From Lentimicrobium saccharophilum (GTDB taxonomy: Bacteria > Bacteroidota > Bacteroidia > Bacteroidales > Lentimicrobiaceae), in assembly GCF_001192835.1 (NCBI RefSeq), contig NZ_DF968182.1, positions 781,748-845,747 on the forward strand: 64,000 nucleotides of DNA, read 5' to 3'. Position 1 is the first letter of the stretch. Each line of letters opens with the position of its first letter. A program made the position numbers and the translations under genes. Below, piece after piece: positions 9,615 through 18,907 of this stretch. Below the pieces are notes generated by a model, which worked only from the letters and a program-made list of their open reading frames with translations, made no database searches and had not been told where the DNA came from.

Positions 9615-10313
9615 TCAGATTAATTCGTTAATAGTCAGGATTACCGGTTCACTGGCAAAACCCGGACTGCCGGAACAGGCAGAGAGTTTATAGCCTTCGC
9701 GGAAAGGCCAGTTTTTAAGATAATAGCGCCCGGATCCGGAGTCGTCTTCAAGGCTGAACAGTCCCCGGGCATCATTTACTATCGTAAATGTTGACAGACT
9801 GCGTGTCAGCCCGGTTCCTATGGCTTTCAGAAAGCTCTCTTTCAGCGTCCATAAGGTGAAAAATATTTCGGCTTTTTCTTTCCCGTCAGTCGCGGAGGCC
9901 AGCCAGGCTTTTTCCTTTTCTGAGAAAAACCGGTTTGCCACTCCCTCAGGAACCTTACGCATCCTTTCTACATCCACGCCGACTGCCGAGGATGACAGCG
10001 CTGCCACCACCCAGTCGCCGGAATGGGATATATTAAAATGAATTCCCCGGAAACCTGCCGGTTCGGGCTTTCCTTTTTCGCCGGCGGTAAATACCATATC
10101 TTCCGGAAGCTTTCCGAAAACCCTTTTCAGCAAATGACGTGTCAATACCTCACCCAGCAAACTTCGCTGAACATCTCGTACCTGGGCATACCTGGCGAAT
10201 TTAGAGCGGCTGCTTTCGGGCACTTTTGCCAGCAACTGTTGCCGCAGATCCCCGAATTGTTCATCAGGCAGGAGTTCAATGGCATATACTTCAGTAAGGG
10301 TTAGTGCGATCAT
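9615..10313 (-). CDS. 4'-phosphopantetheinyl transferase, Sfp type
   Basis: A 232-residue protein that moves the phosphopantetheine arm of CoA onto a carrier-protein serine. The signature motifs are visible: HFNISHSGDWVVAA, the Mg-binding VGVDVERM, and WTLKESFLKAIGTGL (W-KES-K). Length fits the two-subdomain Sfp class rather than the short AcpS class. It starts 3 bp after the dipeptidase stop and ends 4 bp before patatin. No polyketide, peptide synthase or carrier-protein gene is nearby, so its partner may be the housekeeping acyl carrier protein. Confidence 0.9.
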   Translation of the reverse strand: MIALTLTEVYAIELLPDEQFGDLRQQLLAKVPESSRSKFARYAQVRDVQRSLLGEVLTRHLLKRVFGKLPEDMVFTAGEKGKPEPAGFRGIHFNISHSGDWVVAALSSSAVGVDVERMRKVPEGVANRFFSEKEKAWLASATDGKEKAEIFFTLWTLKESFLKAIGTGLTRSLSTFTIVNDARGLFSLEDDSGSGRYYLKNWPFREGYKLSACSGSPGFASEPVILTINELI

Positions 10314-10316
10314 TCT

Positions 10317-11591
10317 TCAGGTGGTTTTTTCGTTCCCGCGGTCAGCGTTTTTCCGGGCATATTTTTCTGTTTCACGCATTACCCTGAGCAGGTTTTTACT
10401 CCAGATCAGCCGGATCTGCCTGGCCGAGTATCCCCGCTTTACCAGCTCCAGGGTAATATTACCCAGTTGTGAGGCGTCTGCACATCCCTCAACACCGCCT
10501 CCGCCGTCAAAATCGGTGCCAATGCCCACGTGCCGTATGCCCGCCGTTTTCACGATGTGGTCGATGTGGTCTGCCACATCACTTACCGTTGCCAGCTTCT
10601 GCGGATAAATATCATCAATGGCGTACCATTCCTTCCTGGCCTTGTTCATTTCCTCCTCAGTAAGGTCTCTGAATCCGTTGTATTTCAGCCTGAGCGCTGC
10701 TTGTGCCGAATCGCGGCGCGGATTGGGGTCCGGCGTTTTTACATAACTGCTCAGTATGCACATCTGGATCACACCCCCGTTTTCGGCCAGCGCCCTGAGC
10801 ATGGCATCGTCCAGGTTCCGGGGGTTGTTGCACAGCGCCCGTGCACATGAATGCGAGGCGATAACGGGTGTTTTGCTCAGCCGTATGGCATCATAAAACG
10901 CTTTGTCGGAGATGTGCGACACATCCACCATCATGCCGAGGCGGTTCATTTCTGCCACCACGGATTCACCGAATTTGCTGATTCCGTTGTGCTCCGTGCT
11001 GTCGGTCGAAGAATCGCAGATATCGTTGTTGCGGGTGTGACAAAGGGTAATGTAAAGGGCCCCGAGTTTGTAAAATAATTCAACATTTCCCAATTTGTTG
11101 CCAATTGGGTATCCGTTTTCGAGGCCAATATAGATAGCCCGCTTATTTTCTTTTTCAATGCTGCGCGCGTCACCGGCACATCGTGCCATGGATATTTTAT
11201 CGTCATGCAATTTCAGGTTCCTGTCTATGGCTTTGAAGGTCTGAACTGCCTGTTCGAAAGCTTTGGCATTCCCTTTTTCATTTCTGTCACCCTGCCCTGC
11301 AAAAACGGCGAAAAATGCACCGTCCAGTCCTCCCGCTTCCATCCCCGGAATATCCACCCGGTTGCGGGGCCGCTTTCCGCGATGGTCTTCGGCAAAGTTG
11401 TACGAAGTGTCTGTAAACCACATGGGCGTATCGTTGTGAGAGTCGATCGTCAGCGCCCGGGCGTGTATGCGGGCGGCTTTGCGGATATTCTTTTGATTAC
11501 CCGGATTTATGCCTGCAGATAAAAAAGTATTGCAGCAACCCCAAAGGATAATTGTAAAAAAGACAGAGGTTTTATTTTTCATTGCTGACAT
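10317..11591 (-). CDS. Membrane dipeptidase (peptidase M19), exported
   Basis: A 424-residue dizinc dipeptidase. An N-terminal signal peptide (about residues 1-26) predicts export. The metal ligands typical of M19 are all present: TIDSHNDTP (His, Asp), YIGLENGYPIG (Glu), VDVSHISD (His) and VIASHSCARAL (His), with GIGTDFDGG contributing the substrate-side Asp. The family hydrolyses dipeptides, often with a D-residue at the C-terminus. Its start overlaps the methyltransferase gene by 13 bp. Confidence 0.92.
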   Translation of the reverse strand: MSAMKNKTSVFFTIILWGCCNTFLSAGINPGNQKNIRKAARIHARALTIDSHNDTPMWFTDTSYNFAEDHRGKRPRNRVDIPGMEAGGLDGAFFAVFAGQGDRNEKGNAKAFEQAVQTFKAIDRNLKLHDDKISMARCAGDARSIEKENKRAIYIGLENGYPIGNKLGNVELFYKLGALYITLCHTRNNDICDSSTDSTEHNGISKFGESVVAEMNRLGMMVDVSHISDKAFYDAIRLSKTPVIASHSCARALCNNPRNLDDAMLRALAENGGVIQMCILSSYVKTPDPNPRRDSAQAALRLKYNGFRDLTEEEMNKARKEWYAIDDIYPQKLATVSDVADHIDHIVKTAGIRHVGIGTDFDGGGGVEGCADASQLGNITLELVKRGYSARQIRLIWSKNLLRVMRETEKYARKNADRGNEKTT

Positions 11592-12193
11592 ACCGGAAAG
11601 GGTTTTTGTGCAAACAGCCTCACTACATGGGCTTCTCCCCTGTGAAGGGGGCCTTCGTCGAGTATCACTGTTGATTCTGTGAAATCAATAAATCGGAGTT
11701 GGTTAAAATCGCGCTCAATAATTTTAGAATTATACAGAAGCAGGGGCGTTTTCGGCCCTCCCGAGGTATTCTTCAGTTGCTCATCGGTAAATGCCTCAAG
11801 AATAAGGAATCCGCCCGGTTTGAGGAATCCGGTAAGATGGCGGTGGACCTGTTCACGTACTTCCGGGGGTAAATGCACGAAGATCAGTGCAATTGCATCA
11901 AACGTCATGCCGATGTCATTAAATTCATGCAGGTTGCTGATAAGGTAATCTATCCGAACCCCTTCGCGATCTGCCAGCTTCAGGGCTTTCTTTCTGCCTT
12001 CGGTACTTTGGTCAAGCGCAAGAACCTTCCAGCCGTTTTTCGCTGCAAATACAGCATTACGGCCTTCACCTTCGGCCGGCAGGAGCAGGGAGCCGGGTGT
12101 CAGCTGCAACAATTTATCCCTGAACCATAAATTGGGATTTGTACCATATATATAGTCAGTGGCCGAATACCGTTCGTCCCAGTGTTCTTTCAT
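11579..12193 (-). CDS. Class I SAM-dependent methyltransferase (TehB-like)
   Basis: A 204-residue Rossmann methyltransferase. Motif I is LLLPAEGEGRNAVFAAKNG, followed by an acidic residue that binds the ribose (VLALDQSTEGR) and IALIFVHLPPE as motif IV. The GxGRNA pattern is typical of the TehB/tellurite or thiopurine-type small-molecule methyltransferases. Substrate is unknown. It is the first gene of the operon and has a promoter-like element about 65 nt upstream. Confidence 0.85.
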   Translation of the reverse strand: MKEHWDERYSATDYIYGTNPNLWFRDKLLQLTPGSLLLPAEGEGRNAVFAAKNGWKVLALDQSTEGRKKALKLADREGVRIDYLISNLHEFNDIGMTFDAIALIFVHLPPEVREQVHRHLTGFLKPGGFLILEAFTDEQLKNTSGGPKTPLLLYNSKIIERDFNQLRFIDFTESTVILDEGPLHRGEAHVVRLFAQKPFPVCQQ

Positions 12194-12503
12194 TGTTTAT
12201 CAGTATTTCTCTATCCGGGCCGGATAAAAACGCGGGTACCCCTGTTTTAATTTCACAAAGATAGAATGGTTTTCTGAGTTTCAGGTTAATCATTTTGCTG
12301 CCTGCGAGCGGATGACACTTTACATGGTAAGTTCGTAATTTGATTCGCTGGAATTGATTTCTGACGTTTGCTTGAAAAAGTTGCCGTCAATTTCAGAGAA
12401 GACCGGAATGGCCGACAGCCAGCACATCATTTCAATAATGCCTTAAAATCCATTATTCTGCCCAACAGTAAAAAATGTATATTTACTGCTGAAACCGGAT
12501 ATT
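12194..12503. other. Divergent intergenic region (methyltransferase operon / XylR regulator)
   Basis: No gene is seen in this 310-bp gap. It holds a minus-strand promoter-like element at 12256-12263. A perfect 7-bp inverted repeat, CAGTAAA at 12466-12472 and TTTACTG at 12482-12488 (9-bp spacer), lies 15 bp before the regulator start and could be an autoregulatory operator. That role is inference. Confidence 0.45.
12256..12263 (-). promoter_or_regulatory. -7 box for the methyltransferase-dipeptidase-PPTase-patatin operon
   Basis: The minus strand reads TATCTTTG, matching TAnnTTTG, about 63 nt upstream of the methyltransferase ATG. No clear -33 box is visible at the expected distance. Confidence 0.5.
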
Positions 12504-13667
12504 ATGCACAAGATAATTCTGCTCTTTGATATTGGCGAAGAGTATGGTCAGAAGTTGTTGAAAGGGATTGCCCGTTATTCAAAGGAAAACGGGCCCTGGA
12601 TTTTTTGCCGGATGCCGCTGTTTTATCGTGAGACCTTAGGGATGAAGGGAATTGTAAAATTTGCCAGGGAATGGGAGGCCGATGGAATTATTGGTCAGTT
12701 ATATAATAATGATGACATCAAACAGATTCTGAATGCCGGCATCCATGTAATTGCCCAGGATTTTAAAGAGCGGTTTTCCAATATCCCGAACATAACCGGC
12801 GGATACTTTGAGGCCGGTGAAATGGGAGCCAGGTATTTTCTTAAAAAGGGGTTTAAAAATTTCGCCTTCTACGGGTTTAAAAATATTGTCTGGTCGCGTG
12901 AGCGGAGCGATGGGTTTGAGCATTATCTCAGGTCTCAGGGGTATAAAGTCCATTATTTTGATCAGGATATGGCTCCGACACGCGAATTGTGGTTTTACAA
13001 ACCTTCGGTCCTTAGCCAGTGGTTGCAGTCACTACCCAAGCCCATTGCCATCATGACATGCGATGATGAACGGGGACAGCATATTACCGAAGCCTGTAAA
13101 CAGGTGGGTATCCAGATTCCTGAAGAAATGGCTATTCTGGGCGTGGATAATGACGAGATGACCTGTAACCTCTCGGATCCGCCTCTGTCGAGCATAGCAC
13201 TCAATACCGAGAAAGGAGGATATGAGGCTGCAAAACTCATGGATGAAATGATTACCGGTAAAATCGGCGTGCAGTATGATATTTATGTAATGCCGACACA
13301 AATTGTAGAACGTCAGTCAACTGACATTGCATCAACCAGCGACCGTTATATTGCCAAAGCCCTGAAATTTATTCATCAGAATATCGAAAAACGGATTACC
13401 GTAAAGGATGTGCTCAGGCAGGTGCCATTGTCGAGAAGGGCACTGGAAATGCGTTTTCAGGAAACCACCGGCACCGGAGTATATAAGTACATTTATAATC
13501 TTCAGATTGAGAAGTTTGCCCAGAAGTTGCTGGACTCTGATAAAACCATATTTGAAATCGCCATTGAATCGGGCTTTGAAAGCAGCAAGAATATTTCGAG
13601 GCAATTTAAACAAATAAAAGGTTGTACGCCTGCTGAGTACCGTCGCAGACATCTTTCAAAAAGGTAG
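12504..13667 (+). CDS. XylR-family transcriptional regulator (LacI-like sensor + AraC HTH)
   Basis: A 387-residue regulator. Residues about 1-275 form a periplasmic-binding-protein/LacI-like sensor (IPEEMAILGVDNDEMTCNLS followed by PPLSSIALNTEKGGYEAAKL). Residues about 285-385 form a double AraC helix-turn-helix ending FKQIKGCTPAEYRRRH. This is the XylR arrangement, used to sense a sugar in the cytoplasm and activate catabolic genes. It lies just upstream of and co-directional with the mannose-type PUL, so it is the probable PUL activator. Two inverted repeats upstream of susC are candidate binding sites. The inducer is unknown; a mannose-derived sugar is likely from context. Confidence 0.88.
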   Translation: MHKIILLFDIGEEYGQKLLKGIARYSKENGPWIFCRMPLFYRETLGMKGIVKFAREWEADGIIGQLYNNDDIKQILNAGIHVIAQDFKERFSNIPNITGGYFEAGEMGARYFLKKGFKNFAFYGFKNIVWSRERSDGFEHYLRSQGYKVHYFDQDMAPTRELWFYKPSVLSQWLQSLPKPIAIMTCDDERGQHITEACKQVGIQIPEEMAILGVDNDEMTCNLSDPPLSSIALNTEKGGYEAAKLMDEMITGKIGVQYDIYVMPTQIVERQSTDIASTSDRYIAKALKFIHQNIEKRITVKDVLRQVPLSRRALEMRFQETTGTGVYKYIYNLQIEKFAQKLLDSDKTIFEIAIESGFESSKNISRQFKQIKGCTPAEYRRRHLSKR

Positions 13668-13803
13668 AAATCGTCAGCATTGTAATAAGCTAAAGATATT
13701 CAGTGGTTTCCGGCCGGCATTTCAGAAGTTCCGGAAATGTTCATCTGTTGTTTGTGATTTTAATGTTAAGCAGGGTCCGTTCCGGACTTGCTGGAGTCAT
13801 CGT

Positions 13804-13819
13804 CAGATATAGATATCTG
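13804..13819. repeat. Inverted repeat upstream of the PUL promoter (candidate operator 1)
   Basis: CAGATAT (13804-13810) and its exact complement ATATCTG (13813-13819) are separated by 2 bp. It lies immediately beside a second, longer inverted repeat and about 64 bp upstream of the -7 box, a plausible activator site. Confidence 0.45.
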
Positions 13820-13821
13820 TG

Positions 13822-13856
13822 TATTTGCGTAAATTGAGGATTATAATACGCAAATA
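13822..13856. repeat. 10-bp perfect inverted repeat upstream of the PUL promoter (candidate operator 2)
   Basis: TATTTGCGTA (13822-13831) and TACGCAAATA (13847-13856) are perfect complements separated by 15 bp. The repeat ends 26 bp before the -7 box at 13883, where an activator of AraC/XylR type would touch RNA polymerase. The adjacent XylR-type gene is the natural candidate to bind it. Confidence 0.5.
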
Positions 13857-13882
13857 ATTACACAAACCCTTCCTTTCGGTCA

Positions 13883-13890
13883 TATCTTTG
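13883..13890 (+). promoter_or_regulatory. -7 box of the mannose-type PUL
   Basis: TATCTTTG matches TAnnTTTG exactly. No good -33 box is present, as expected for an activator-dependent promoter. It would give a leader of roughly 335 nt before susC. Confidence 0.5.
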
Positions 13891-13948
13891 GCGGTGTAAT
13901 GGTGAACATTTTGCTGCATACCCCTGGCAAAAGCAAGGATGAAATAAG

Positions 13949-14062
13949 ATGAAAATCATCAGTTTAAAGTCTTACATCAATGTGCTGTTACTAACCGGGG
14001 CAACTACTTACACTCAGCAGGTCTGCTCAGAAAGTCCGGAATCAGAATTAACATCCGGTTAA
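13949..14062 (+). CDS. Possible 37-residue secreted peptide or leader ORF
   Basis: ATG 13949 opens a 37-codon frame with a signal-peptide-like start (MKIISLKSYINVLLLTGATT) and a short polar, acidic end with one cysteine. It sits in the long leader between the PUL -7 box and susC. It is too short for codon statistics and matches nothing I know, so it may be a chance ORF or a translated leader. Confidence 0.25.
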   Translation: MKIISLKSYINVLLLTGATTYTQQVCSESPESELTSG

Positions 14063-14231
14063 TTTACAATTTCAATACAATAATTTTCTTTGCAAGCAGG
14101 ATTTTAACAAATATCAGATGCTTTCAGAAAACGAAAATCAAGTCCAACCAAAAGGTAAGTGGAGCCTGCATTGCGATCGCAATGTGAAATTGCACAACAC
14201 ACAATTATTCACCAATCAATAACAAATCACT

Positions 14232-15230
14232 ATGAGAATTCCTCTTTACACAATTCTGTTGCTTGCATTGATATCAGTGCAGGCGAATGCACAGGGGCTG
14301 GTAAGCGGTGTTGTTAAATCGGCTAGTGATGGCAGTACAATACCCGGTGCTACCGTAGTAGTAAAAGGTACTACAACGGGGACAGTTACTGACCTTTCCG
14401 GTGCTTACTCAGTGAATGTTCCCGGGGGCAGCAATACCCTGGTATTTTCATTTGTGGGAATGAAAACCCTTGAAGTAGCCATTGATGGCAGAACTAAAAT
14501 TGACGTATCGCTTGAGACAGATGTGATCGGCATCGACGAGGTTGTGGTTATCGGTTATGCAAGTACCCGGAAACAGGACCTTTCGGTTGCTGCTTCTACC
14601 ATTAAAATCGGCGACAACAATAAAGGCCGCCCTGCTTCATTGGGCAACCTTATCCAGGGGCAGATGTCGGGGGTTAAAGTAACCCAGAGCGGAGACCCTA
14701 CAGCCGAAGCTGCCATCAGTATCAGGGGTAAAGGAAACAAGAGCGGCGATGCCGTTCTGATTGTTGTTGACGGTGTGCCCAATGCTCCATATAATCCCGC
14801 GGATATTGAGACAATTACTGTGCTCAAGGATGCTGCTTCATCAGCTATTTACGGTGCTCATGCCGGGTCGGGCGGAGTCATCATTATTACAACCAAACAA
14901 GCGAAGGAAGGTAAACTTTCTGTTGAAGCCAATGTTTGGCAGGGAGTTCAGCAGGCATGGCGTTTGCCCGAGGTGCTGACTTCCGAGCAATTCAATATGG
15001 TGTGGAAGGATGCTTCAGAAGCTGCCGGCAAGACTGTTCCTGCAACCTACGATCCCATTCAGTTTCCTTATGGTAATGTTACCCGAACCGACTGGGTGGA
15101 TGCAATCTTCAGGATCGGACGTATGGAACATTATGATCTCACCCTCAGGGGAGGATCCAAAGACCTGAAGGCCTTGGCTTCAATCAGCTATGATAATGTT
15201 GAAGGAACCTTAATCCGTAACTTTTCTTAG
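14232..15230 (+). pseudogene. SusC/RagA TonB-dependent transporter, 5' fragment (interrupted by IS)
   Basis: The fragment encodes a signal peptide (cleavage after QANAQ), a CarboxypepD_reg domain (about residues 24-100), the SusC plug entry DEVVVIGYASTRKQDLSVAA and the SusC signature IYGAHAGSGGVIIITTKQA. After codon 327 the frame enters an IS element, and it stops at 15228-15230 inside the IS end. Removing 15215-16781 and one target-repeat copy (net join of 15214 to 16788) restores an uninterrupted frame of 1029 residues, a normal SusC length. The truncated product would have a plug but no complete barrel, so it should not work as a transporter. Confidence 0.93.
15209..15214. repeat. 6-bp target-site duplication, left copy
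   Basis: CTTAAT here is repeated at 16782-16787 directly outside the other IS end. Deleting the IS and one copy restores the susC frame exactly. Confidence 0.9.
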
Positions 15231-16676
15231 TTACGTAATATGCACACCAATTTTTCCGATCAGGTCAGCGGTTTTCCGTGTGATCTCGGCATTATGCCAC
15301 GATTCGTTGATTTTTACTTTGCGCACTTCGGTTAGTATTTTCAGAAAGTCAGCCGGGGAATACACTTTGTTGAGATTGTTCTTGATGAGCAGGTGGAATA
15401 ACTTGTAGTACCAGTGCAAACTGATGTAGTTGATAAACATCCAGCCTTCAAGGGCTTGCTCGTCCTGCATATAACTTCTATCTGCTTCGACAACATTTTT
15501 CAATGTATCTATCATCAGTTCGATTTGGTCGCGGCTCTTATAGTCTTCATAAATTTCTTTAGGGGTTTTCTCCAGGTTGTTCAGTAAGGAGATGGTACCA
15601 AAAGTGTGTTGTTTTTGATGGAATTTCTCAATGGTAAATTTTTTAGGGCATGTTTCTATGCGGTCAAGAAAATCACGTTCTTCTCTCGTTTTCAACTCCG
15701 GATCCAAATAAACAACTGTATTGAATTGCCCTGATTGAATGGTGTAATGCCAGATAAACCTGTCTTCGAATTTGAAATAGTTGTCAAAAATCTGTTTATC
15801 TGTCTGCTTGATCTTTGAATAATCAATCCGCAAACTATCACGTTTGAGGGGGATTATAAATTTTAGCCCTTCGCCATACAACTGATTAACGTTGTTCTCG
15901 GAATAAAACCCTTTATCAGCAATTATCACGGCATCTTTTACCCCACTCTCCTTCAGGCAGAGTTTGAAGGACTTCACATCTTTTATGTTTCCTGGTGTGA
16001 TCCGGTAATATATTGGCAACTGCTGTCCAACTGAGAAGACAAACATCAGGTTGATAAGTTTGTCGTAAGTCCCTTTTTTGCTCTTTCCATTCTTATTTAT
16101 GCCAATCTTTTCCGAGCACGAATTAATGTCGGTGCCATCAAACAGAATACAGTCGTTGGCTTTGCTAAATTCTCTGAAAAACGCCACAATATCGCTTCGG
16201 CTATTGCCAAGTTCACGCAAAACCCATCCAAGTTCTTTGGCTGACAGAGTTGTATCTGTATATAGCTCGGATAAAAAGCTGTGTTGAAAATGAAATGCCA
16301 TGTTTTTTAATGGCGCCTGGTGAAGTATCCGGCCATAGGCAAGAGCCATGATCGTTTGCCAATGTAAGGGGAAGTGTTTTTGCAGAAGTTTTGGATATTG
16401 CTCCAATATCTCTGTAATAAAATGAGTAACTCCATATTCCTTAACCGAGAGGTGAGAAATCATGGGTTCTTTTGTTCGAAGCCGGTCTTTATCGGACATA
16501 ACAAAACCGTCTTCCTCAGTAATCTTTCCCAGGAGTTTTCCAGTAATCTTTTGGGGTCTCTTTTTCTCCGGGTTCCATTTACTGCTAACCTCATAGAGGT
16601 AGTAATGACCGTTGAGCAGTCTAAGCTCAGTTCCTTTACGTTTGTGGCGGGTTGCCCACTCTGGATGTAAAACCAT
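15231..16676 (-). CDS. IS1634/IS4-type DDE transposase
   Basis: A 481-residue transposase, apparently intact. The catalytic triad can be placed at D180 (CILFDGTDINS), D254 (AVIIADKGFYSENN) and E386 in YKSRDQIE, the Y-(2)-R-(3)-E signature of IS4-superfamily transposases. Its stop codon lies 16 bp inside the left end, so almost no spare sequence is present. It is transcribed against susC, from a promoter-like sequence near the right end. Confidence 0.9.
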   Translation of the reverse strand: MVLHPEWATRHKRKGTELRLLNGHYYLYEVSSKWNPEKKRPQKITGKLLGKITEEDGFVMSDKDRLRTKEPMISHLSVKEYGVTHFITEILEQYPKLLQKHFPLHWQTIMALAYGRILHQAPLKNMAFHFQHSFLSELYTDTTLSAKELGWVLRELGNSRSDIVAFFREFSKANDCILFDGTDINSCSEKIGINKNGKSKKGTYDKLINLMFVFSVGQQLPIYYRITPGNIKDVKSFKLCLKESGVKDAVIIADKGFYSENNVNQLYGEGLKFIIPLKRDSLRIDYSKIKQTDKQIFDNYFKFEDRFIWHYTIQSGQFNTVVYLDPELKTREERDFLDRIETCPKKFTIEKFHQKQHTFGTISLLNNLEKTPKEIYEDYKSRDQIELMIDTLKNVVEADRSYMQDEQALEGWMFINYISLHWYYKLFHLLIKNNLNKVYSPADFLKILTEVRKVKINESWHNAEITRKTADLIGKIGVHIT

Positions 16677-16699
16677 AATGTAACGTATTTACGTAATAT

Positions 16700-16730
16700 C
16701 AAAGTAACACTAAAAAACCTGAAATGTCAA
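16700..16730 (-). promoter_or_regulatory. Probable transposase promoter
   Basis: On the minus strand TTGACA (16730-16725) lies 18 nt before TACTTTG (16706-16700), which sits about 24 nt upstream of the transposase ATG. The spacing fits either a sigma-70-like or a Bacteroidota promoter. Confidence 0.45.
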
Positions 16731-16781
16731 GCAAATCAGGCCTTTTGTTAATAAATATTACGTATTGTTGAAAAGTTACGG

Positions 16782-16787
16782 CTTAAT
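16782..16787. repeat. 6-bp target-site duplication, right copy
   Basis: CTTAAT, identical to 15209-15214, directly abuts the right end of the IS. Confidence 0.9.
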
Positions 16788-18894
16788 CAATACATACAAC
16801 AAGAAACTTACTACCCGTATGGGGGTTGAGATGGCCGTCAATAAATGGACCACACTCCGCCAGAACCTTGTTTATGATTATTCAAACGGAAAAAGCGGTA
16901 TCGGGGACGGACACACCGGGACTATTTTCGGAGCAATGGCATATCCGAGATTCTCCACCGTTTACGAATATGATGCCGATGGAAATAAACTTTATGGTGG
17001 TACTGTTCCCCGCTGGGCGCTTGCCGAAGGATACAGTGTGGAGGCCGACCTCCGCAATCCGGTGGCTATGCTTGAAAAAGTAAGACAAAACAATCCTGCC
17101 AACAGGATTTTCTCCAACACTTCACTCGAGATCAAACCCATTGACGGACTCAGCCTGAAGTCGGATTTCTCCATTGAACTGAACAGCCTTCGCAATGAAT
17201 CGTTCCAGCAGCGTTTCCTTGAGCCTGGCCGGACCATTGACCAGAACTACCGCACCATTTCCAATTCACTTTACCGGGGATGGAACTGGGACAATATTCT
17301 TTCGTATTCCAAAATCGTGAATGAAAAACATTATTTCTCCGCACTGGCCGGGTTTACCATGAATCAGAAGAATTACAGATACAACAGCAACCAGGTGAGG
17401 GGATTTGCATTCGAAGACGAATATCAGGCAATTTTCCTGAATGGTACCGACTGGACAGTTAAACCGATCGAAGAAATCTGGGATGAGGCTTACGTTTCAG
17501 TCCTCGGACGTGCTTCCTATTCATACGATGACCGCTATTTTATTACCGGTAGTCTCCGCAGGGATGCTTCATCAAAACTCAGTCCGGATAATAACTCAGA
17601 TATTTTCCCGGCAGTTTCGGCATCCTGGAAGTTGTCGTCAGAATCATTTATGAAACAGGTGACGGCTGTTAGTTTCGCCAAACTTCGTATCAGCTGGGGT
17701 CAGGTAGGTAATATCAACTCAGTAAGAAGATTCATATATGCCCCGCCTTATCAGGTAACCAGCTGGCCTTTATTCCTTGGCCCTGACGGTGAAAATCAGG
17801 GGTATGGTATTTTCCAGCCTACTATCCCGAATCCTGACCTGAAATGGGAACGTACCGAGCAAACCAATATTGGTATTGATGTTGGTTTCCTGCAAAACAG
17901 GCTGATGCTTACTGCTGATTATTTCTTCAAGCACACCAAAGATCTTATAGAAGAAATGCCTATCTCTTCTGTTGCCGGTGTTGCCTCCCCGCCTGAATTC
18001 AATATCGGAGAAGTTGAAAACCGCGGATGGGAATTTACGCTTAACTACAATGAAAAAGTAGGGGATGTAAATCTTAACTTCAACGGAAACATCGGATTTG
18101 TTAAAAACGAAGTGATCAGCATTGGTGAAACCGAATTTATCGCCCACACCAATGATGTTAACTCCATGAAACCATTGCAGTCGACAGCAGGTCAGCCATG
18201 GCATTCCTATTACCTGATTGATGCAGTTGGAATTTTCAGGAGTCAGGATGAGATTAATGCCTACACCTGGACCGATCCCGAAACCAACACGACATCACTT
18301 ATTCAACCCAATGCCAAACCCGGTGACCTCAAATTCCTTGATGCCAACAATGATGGCAAGATCAATGATGAAGACCGCATATACATGGGTGCTTACGACA
18401 TGCCCGATTTCATCTACGGTTTTAACGTCGGTGCCAACTGGAGAAACTTCAGCCTTAATATGTTCTTCCAGGGAGTTAAGGGCGTAATGGTATTCAATGG
18501 TGTTAAAGCCATGACATACTCAGGCCTGAAAGGCTGGAACATGAGCACAGATATTCTGGATTCATACAATTACGATCCAAATTCAGAGATTCCCCGCTTG
18601 TCAGTAGTTGAAGATCCCAATGGCAACTATTCAAAGGTTTCTGACTTCTTCCTTGAAAAAGCCGATTACCTGAGGCTTAAAAATCTGAATTTCTCTTATA
18701 CCCTGCCAAAGAGTCTGGTAACCAAAGCCGGCCTTGCTTCTACCTCGAACATCAGGTTGTATTTCAACGGAGAGAATCTGGTTACTTTCACCAACTACTC
18801 TGCATTTGACCCCGAAGTCGGCAACCTTGGAGTTGACGGCGGCAGATTCCCTGTCTCGAGGATGTACAGTTTTGGCATCAATGTTTCATTCTAA
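16788..18894 (+). pseudogene. SusC/RagA TonB-dependent transporter, 3' fragment (barrel)
   Basis: This frame continues the 5' fragment after the IS, starting within INTYNKKLTTRMGVEMAVNK, and runs 702 codons to the stop. It holds the rest of the outer-membrane barrel with the alternating aromatic strands expected of SusC and ends in YSFGINVSF, a terminal barrel strand with C-terminal Phe. Its first in-frame start candidates are a TTG at 16765 inside the IS and an internal ATG at 16819, neither preceded by a signal peptide, so no exported product is expected. No other frameshift or stop is present, which supports a recent loss of function. Confidence 0.92.
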
Positions 18895-18907
18895 ATAACT
18901 GAAAATC

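Larger units (their letters stand above)
15215..16781 (-). mobile_element. IS1634-like insertion sequence, 1567 bp, inside susC
   Basis: Terminal inverted repeats are perfect over 12 bp: CCGTAACTTTTC at 15215-15226 and its complement at 16770-16781. After a 5-bp mismatch block the match resumes with TACGTAATAT (15232-15241) and its complement (16755-16764). A 6-bp direct repeat flanks the element. It holds one intact transposase gene occupying nearly its full length. Size, target duplication and transposase type fit the IS4/IS1634 group. Perfect ends and duplication point to a recent insertion. Confidence 0.9.

Noticed and set aside
16765-16787. An independent start for the susC 3' half inside the IS
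   Set aside because: The TTG frame has no signal peptide and begins in the IS terminal repeat, so a functional exported protein is not expected.
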